Part shown: one piece after another, positions 58,722 through 64,000 of the stretch
Layout of the letters: each line of letters starts with the position of its first letter
Position numbering within the stretch: position 1 is the first letter of the stretch
From: Malaya genurostris
Lineage: Eukaryota > Arthropoda > Insecta > Diptera > Culicidae
NCBI RefSeq assembly: GCF_030247185.1
Contig: NC_080572.1
Coordinates: forward strand, 82,690,935-82,754,934
Length of the DNA: 64,000 nt
Reading direction: 5' to 3'
The notes under the pieces: generated by a model
Told to the model about the DNA's origin: nothing
Databases searched by the model: none
Seen by the model: the letters and a program-made list of their open reading frames with translations, nothing else
Program-made: the position numbers and the translations under genes

Positions 58722-58850
58722 ACATTTTGTGATCTCGAACGAACTGAGTCGAATGGTATATGACACTCGGCCCTCCGGGCCTCGATTGTAAAGTCAGTTT
58801 TCACAGCGATTGCATAACCTTTCTATATGAGAAAGGCAAAAAGTTGTAAA
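58722..58850 (+). repeat. Family X copy, 3' end
   Basis: GAACGAACTGAGTCGAATGG, GGCCCTCCGGGCCTCG and the terminal hairpin CCTTTCTATATGAGAAAGG. It completes the copy begun at 55196. Confidence 0.75.
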
Positions 58851-59072
58851 TGAACCACCACTTTCTGTTTAACATATCGTATCTAAATACTAAATGTTAG
58901 AAAATTTTTGTATTTTAACTACTACCGAGACCAGACTTATATCAGTACTTGCTACGATAACCACTTTTTTATTTGTTACTGTTTAATGGCCGGGATTGCA
59001 TATCAAAACTTATCTTTCAGGTGAAAACGAGTTTGTTGTATTTTTTTCTTGTTTCATTATCTTTCTGGCGTT

Positions 59073-59165
59073 TCGTATTCGTCTTATCAGTGCATTTACA
59101 GCCCTAATTGAACTGCCATTGTCAACTAGCAGATCTAATGCAACAATGAGTCGGAAACGAAACGC
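59073..59165. mobile_element. Small foldback-like relative of the CGTTTCGTC family
   Basis: GCGTTTCGTATTCGTCTTAT then CAGTGC at left and ATGAGTCGGAAACGAAACGC at right are inverted. About 93 bp. The inner TTGAACTGCCATTGTC is AT/GC mixed and non-coding. Confidence 0.5.
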
Positions 59166-59596
59166 GACAAAGGAAATGAAACAAATTATATGTATTTTGC
59201 ACAAACCATTGCATTGGCAACAAGGGAGCGGGTCATTTCCCGATTTTCGGTAGCGGCGGCCTCTTGCATACAAACCTGTAACCGCCTCGTTTGTCCGGTC
59301 TACTCAAAGCTGCATATGAACCAAACGATGTGGCGAACCTGCATTAGACATTTTTCCATCTGCACTCATTTATCGGAAAATTCCGCAAACAATTGCCTGA
59401 TAGCTACACTAATAAAGCCAACAAGTTATTTTGGGAATTCCGTTCTGAGGATCATGAATAAACCTACAAAAATTATTCAAGTCTCTGGACAATATCAGAA
59501 GTACGATTGTAGGTCAACAAAGCGGGAGTAAACATAATCATTTTTTATTTGTCTTCTTTTATCATTTCCAATTACGATATTAAGACTAATGACGAA

Positions 59597-59712
59597 TTCG
59601 GCATAATTACACTTTCGGCGAAATGGCTTTCGGCGAAATGACTTTCGGAGAAAAGACCCTTCCGGCGAAATGACCCTTTCTGCGAAATGGCTTTCGGCGA
59701 AATGACCCTGAT
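59597..59712. repeat. Short degenerate tandem repeat TTTCGGCGAAATGRC
   Basis: Six or seven copies of about 16-18 bp: TTTCGGCGAAATGGC, TTTCGGCGAAATGAC, TTTCGGAGAAAAGAC, TTCCGGCGAAATGAC, TTTCTGCGAAATGGC and TTTCGGCGAAATGAC. Serine/phenylalanine-rich frames across it are artefacts. Confidence 0.85.
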
Positions 59713-59760
59713 CCGTATACAAGCATTGCTCAGATATTTGACTCTAGCCTTTTCCATACC

Positions 59761-59887
59761 GCGACAGCGACGATTCTAGAGAATCATTAGACTGATTGAC
59801 GGATTACGGGCTACAGATATCGATCGATTCTCGATGAACTTTTCGCTGAAGGTCACAAAAAATATACACATCGTATTTCGCTGGCCG
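59761..59887. repeat. Left arm of an inverted pair
   Basis: Reverse complement, at roughly 85-90 percent identity by eye, of 60941-61074. Shared blocks: ATCATTAGACTGATTGACGG, GGCTACAGATATCGATCGAT, TTCTCGATGA and CACATCGTATTTCGCTGGCC. Confidence 0.75.
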
Positions 59888-60940
59888 CCCTGTCATTAAG
59901 CCATCCTGTGATGTGAGAAAATACATTCGTAAAACCAAATACATTGTTATTGAAGTATCAATTTATTCTTCTTTACGTAGAGATTCCAAGTCCGTAACTT
60001 TATCGAATGCAAATTCGAGTCGAAATCTAAATTAACATGTGATCGTTACAAAAGAAATTTTTCGTAATTTGATAAATTAGTAAAATCATTTTTTTTGTGT
60101 GTTTGTTTGGATCTATGAGAGAAAAACTAAATGACAACATCTCGACGATTTTTTGAAAAATCGTATTCATATTAGAATTCAGACAAAGAAAAACACTCTC
60201 AGCTACTTTTTTCATGAACCATCGAACGAACGGCTCTGTGGCAGTCGAGCCTCGAGTGCGCAGGTCAACTGATAACAGCACGCCAACGTGCCGCTTTTCC
60301 GTAAACAAACGATATCCGGCGAAACCTGCCAGCTTGGTGCCGGAAAATTCTGTCGCCTCGCCAATGAATTGATAAAAAACACATCGAAAGACGAAAAAAA
60401 TACGCCCCGGATAGCGAAACGTGGAAACCCCAACAGCACACCATGTAATCGAAAAATTTTCCTTCTCTCCTGCTGCGAGTGGAAAAACGGCGCCACGCTT
60501 AAGTAATTTGATAATTTGTCTCACATCCAAACACAAGACCGCCGTGTTTCTGTGCGAATCCTCATGCAACGTTTCGTCCGCTTCCGCCGGTTCACTCATT
60601 GACAAAGAAACAACAAAAACAAGACTGCGGAGAGTTTTTCCCAGTCACGGGCCCTTGAGCCGGAGGATCCCATTAGCACGTGCCAATTTTCTCTCGGATC
60701 GTGCCGCAGTCACAGTCTCTTCTCCTTTTTACGTCCAAGAGCGCACTGCACTTTCCCCTTAATTTTTCCCTAACTACCACAAGTAGTCGGCAGCCGAAGG
60801 ATCGATAGAAAATTCAAATTTGCGCCGTCGAAAGTCGGTTAAAAAAATAGCCATTCCTAGAGGTCAGCTCATTATTGGTGGCTTAATGAGATGGACACCA
60901 GGCGGCCATGGTCAGTAGGATGACCAGAATTTCACCCAAT
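59888..60940. other. Interior between the inverted arms
   Basis: GC-richer in the right half. A 192-codon minus frame (60605-60027) has its first ATG three codons in (MSEPAEADETLHEDSHR) and is the longest non-repeat open frame outside the receptor gene. I recognise no domain or splice context, so no gene is called. Confidence 0.3.
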
Positions 60941-61074
60941 CGGCCAGCGAAATACGATGTGTATTTTTTTTTTTTTTGGTAACCTTCAGCGAACAGGTCA
61001 TCGAGAATCGATCGATATCTGTAGCCGGTAACCCGTCAATCAGTCTAATGATCCTCCAGAATCGTCGCCGTCGC
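60941..61074. repeat. Right arm of an inverted pair
   Basis: See 59761-59887. Confidence 0.75.
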
Positions 61075-64000
61075 GGGTAAGACCGCGGACACGAGCTAAT
61101 TTCCCCTCAATTTTTTTCCTTTATCTGTGTGATTAGGATATTCAGCGACTTACTGGAGAAAAAAATGGAAATGAGTTTCCTCTCATTCGACCGTGGCACG
61201 GAGAGTTACTTTTCTCGGGTGTGTGTTAGGGACACGTGTAATCACTCTCTTTGTGCTTCTCTCGGATTCGCTCCCCCCATTTTCATTACAGTCTTTACCG
61301 TTTCTGGGCTCGAAGGAACTCATTTCACTACGGAATGACTTTTGTGTGGTGCTGCTGCGAGAGCCGAATCGTGATGATGAAAATTACTTAAGCAGATTCG
61401 CGAGCTCAACCGGAAGTGTTGTCGTCACCATCGTCGTCGTCGTCGTCGTTCCATTGGCGAAAAGACGATTAGTTTTTGGCTTGGCGATTTGAGGATGTTA
61501 ATAAGAATCGAACCAGGCAAGCAGCATTCAGGAGGAAGTGATTTCGATACAGCCAACGGTTCGATCTAGGTACGAGGGTGACAATTCAACAGTGCGCATG
61601 TCCTAGATTTTATCAATGCAACCTCGGTTAGGGTGAATACGCTGTTCACGTCAGTTGTTCGCGGTGACTGAATGACGTGGTAAGGAGAAAATCGATAAAT
61701 ATAAATGGTGGCAATTAAATACCTTTATGCAGAGAAAACTAGAATTTACCTAACCAAAATCAGCTTGACAGCTTTCCACATAAGTTGATGAAGTCACACA
61801 CTTCAGAATAGATGAAGGTAGATCCTTTCCATAGTTTGAAGTTTATTTTCTTTAGAAATCGAATATGAAATTTCATTATAAGCCGATTTTTGACCGGATC
61901 CCCGGAGACTATCACTCGATTCAGCTCGACGAAATGTGTTTGCGTATGTATGTTTGCGTATGTCAGCGACAGACATGCCCTTTCTGTGAGTTTCATACAT
62001 TTAAATTTTCGATCTGATTTTTAGTCATTAAAAAAATGAAGTCAACAATGATGACTTTACGTCGAACCAACTAAATATTAACAAATCGTGCATTTTCATT
62101 TATGGTACCGGTCCCTATGTACGGCTTGCTGAATTTGCCACATCTACAGATTGCCTACAACACCAAGCACTTTTAAGCAAATATATCTATGTTCTCCTTC
62201 TGAAATTTCTCCGTATTATTCTGGCGGGAATTGCCGTTGAAAAACTCCAGGACGTTCACTTTAATGTGCGGCCTTTACGATGCAGTTTCGACTGTACTAA
62301 CCACACGCGGTATAACTTCTTGGCGCTTGATTTGGCCACCATAACTCCTAACCTTGAAGACATGAGGTCCGGCCCGCTTAGTGATCTGCAGGACGAACTA
62401 GATGAAATAGTTTTACTCTTTGGTTACGTCTCGAATAGACCGCGCCCACATTTTTGTGTCGAATAACTTCTTGTTTGAATCGAATAACCTCTTGGCAGAG
62501 TGTGCCATTTTAATTGTGCCATTACATATAGTCATATTCATAGCACCACTTCATACTGAGGGAACGAACAATCGACCGGCACGAAAATCAACTCGAAAGA
62601 GATGATATTTTGTATTCGAAGAAACCTTTCGATTTTCGATTGAAAAGAAAATTAAAAAGATTTGTTTCCAAAGATACATAATTCTGAAATAATGCTTTTC
62701 TTCCATCTAAACATCATTACATCGTCGAGTATTTCGTTTAAATGAAAGCAAGGTTTCTTCTTCGCTGATTGTAGAATTTTTTTTAATTTCTAAACGAAAA
62801 CACAGTATTCAATCACATAGGAATGGAAAATTTCCATTTAAAACGAAAGTTCACGTTAGCTGTTTGAAGCTAAAGCAACTTGTCAACTTCACTTTCTTTC
62901 ATACCGTTAAGTCGCCCACCGACCCGCCTGGTCAAATAGTTAGATAGAAGATACAGTACTCCCTTCATTGTTATTCACGACCGATCGTTTCTTGTCTACA
63001 ATCTTAACACGGATGGTTATGACCAGTCGTCCAAGAGACAGTTATGTCTGGTTCCGGTTTGCCCTGGAGTGACACACGGAGCGCTACCCGCTCTTCTCCG
63101 ACTCGTTGATCCAAATCGTTCCAAATGACGTTTATCGTTAACAAAATATCATGACCGATTTGCTCTGTCTCTTTCTCTCTCTCTCTCGCTTACTCCTTTC
63201 ATCTTAACGCAATCAGTTTACCTTTGTCAAGATCTGGTCCATGCTGTGCCTGTCGGTGTGTGCGTGTTACCCGATATCTGTCAACGATAGCGATCAAGTC
63301 ATTTCATCTTCCTCGAAGGGGGGCAATCAGAATTGGAATAAAAAGGTGCCCGCCTTAATCCGGATTAATTGCCCATCAAGAAGATCGCTTGCCACCGGTT
63401 TTCCTGTTCGTTCATCCTGTTATTGGTTGCGTGTGATACGAACTAATAGTTTCACACACGAAGATCCCAGTTCGGGCTGTGTTCGCTTGGCGCTATCCCG
63501 GGGAGATGCCACGGCGATAGATACCAGGTATAACAAACAGAACCGATCTTTATCGTCGTTTTGATCGAAAGGTGCACTAGTTGGCGTGGATCATGACATA
63601 GGTACCTGGAGCTACGGCTGACCGAGCGGGAACCCTTTCGACGACCGTTGCGAACCTTAGCGATAGCAATCAACACGCGCAGCAAACCGCAGAGACACGC
63701 GGCCACAGACAGCCGACCCTGGACCTAATTGATCACTATCAGCAGCTACATGGCTCTCTGGTCTGCTATAGTTATAAGCTCATAATTATTTATCAAGGCC
63801 CCCCTGTCTGCCATCGGGCGGTCGGCTCTTCCTGCCGCAATGATCATTGATGAAAAGTACGCTTTCATGGTTGATCACAGAGAGATCTCTCACGGCTCAT
63901 CCGTTGTAGGTCGTTCGGTTGTTTCGTGCTGCCAGGCCTTCGGTGTTTGGGGGTTCCAACCAACAGACACGGACCTCCAGCAGTTCCCGCATCACGAAAT
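61075..64000. other. GC-richer non-repeat region, no gene identified
   Basis: Contains a CT dinucleotide run near 63167-63188 and frames of 60-107 codons without family motifs (longest 63241-63564). A family X 3' fragment lies at 61885-61960. This could be the flank or intron of a gene extending beyond the window, which is inference. Confidence 0.3.
61885..61960 (-). repeat. Family X 3' fragment
   Basis: CGATTTTTGACCGGATCC, CTATCACTCGATTCAGCTCG and ACGAAATGTGTTTGCGTATG match, in reverse, the conserved X 3' block (CGAGCTGAGTCGAATGG...AAAGTCGG). Confidence 0.5.

Noticed and set aside
60027..60605. 192-codon minus-strand frame
   Set aside because: Longest non-repeat frame, but no family motif, no splice context and a TTG start before the first ATG; kept only as an observation.

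Overview
This window looks like nuclear DNA of an insect, most probably a mosquito of the culicine group. The evidence is one intact, intron-containing insect odorant-receptor gene, mosquito-style DD37D and DD37E mariner relatives, tRNA-related SINEs, jockey/CR1- and I-type LINEs, and many copies of a microsatellite-bearing repeat with palindromic ends that I associate with mosquito genomes. The species is inference. There are no bacterial operons, and most open frames longer than 60 codons are chance frames in repeats.

Layout. 1-2.67 kb: AT-rich, no gene. 2.67-4.04 kb, minus strand: a three-exon odorant receptor of 416 residues, the only gene I would annotate as functional. 4.9-13.04 kb: a nest. 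The outermost layer has inverted arms of about 400-500 bp and carries a broken protein with a HGQGPCDG-type motif. Its reading frame is split by a 6.25-kb insertion with 21-bp inverted ends. Inside that insertion lie four nearly identical head-to-tail 1.22-kb units (6661-11558), each with a 326-bp hairpin, three 168-bp sub-repeats and a CA microsatellite. 13.04-15.86 kb: a large foldback made from the same repeat family. 16.5 kb: a textbook recursive-splice (zero-length exon) motif on the plus strand, suggesting that this part of the window may be intronic in a long gene. 19.6-24.0 kb: a DD37D mariner next to an inverted, deleted copy of itself, with other elements inside and around it. 24.8-33.0 kb: a decayed jockey-like LINE (minus strand) hit by several hAT-like non-autonomous elements with 8-bp target duplications, by a SINE and by a foldback-like element. 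33-35 kb: a LINE 5' fragment, a 335-bp near-perfect palindrome and mariner debris. 38.0-39.8 kb: a 5'-truncated I-type LINE with RNase H. 42.2-42.5 kb: a second fragment of the HGKGPC protein family. 47.6-50.0 kb: a degenerate repeat copy interrupted by a 463-bp element, then a dead DD37E mariner. 53.5-58.8 kb: a SINE, more repeat copies, and a LINE inserted into a repeat microsatellite and itself hit by a foldback element with a 9-bp target duplication. 59.6-61.1 kb: a short tandem repeat and two inverted arms around about 1 kb. 61-64 kb: GC-richer, apparently non-repetitive sequence with no recognisable gene.

Apart from the receptor, the genes do not work together. The main story is layered transposition. 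Target duplications and interrupted frames allow a relative order of insertions to be read for several nests. The GC-richer blocks (16.9-18.0, 26.1-29.4, 35.7-36.9, 43.8-44.7, 51.3-52.6 and 60.2-64.0 kb) are the non-repeat background and could hold untranslated exons or regulatory DNA, but nothing in them is recognisable by eye.
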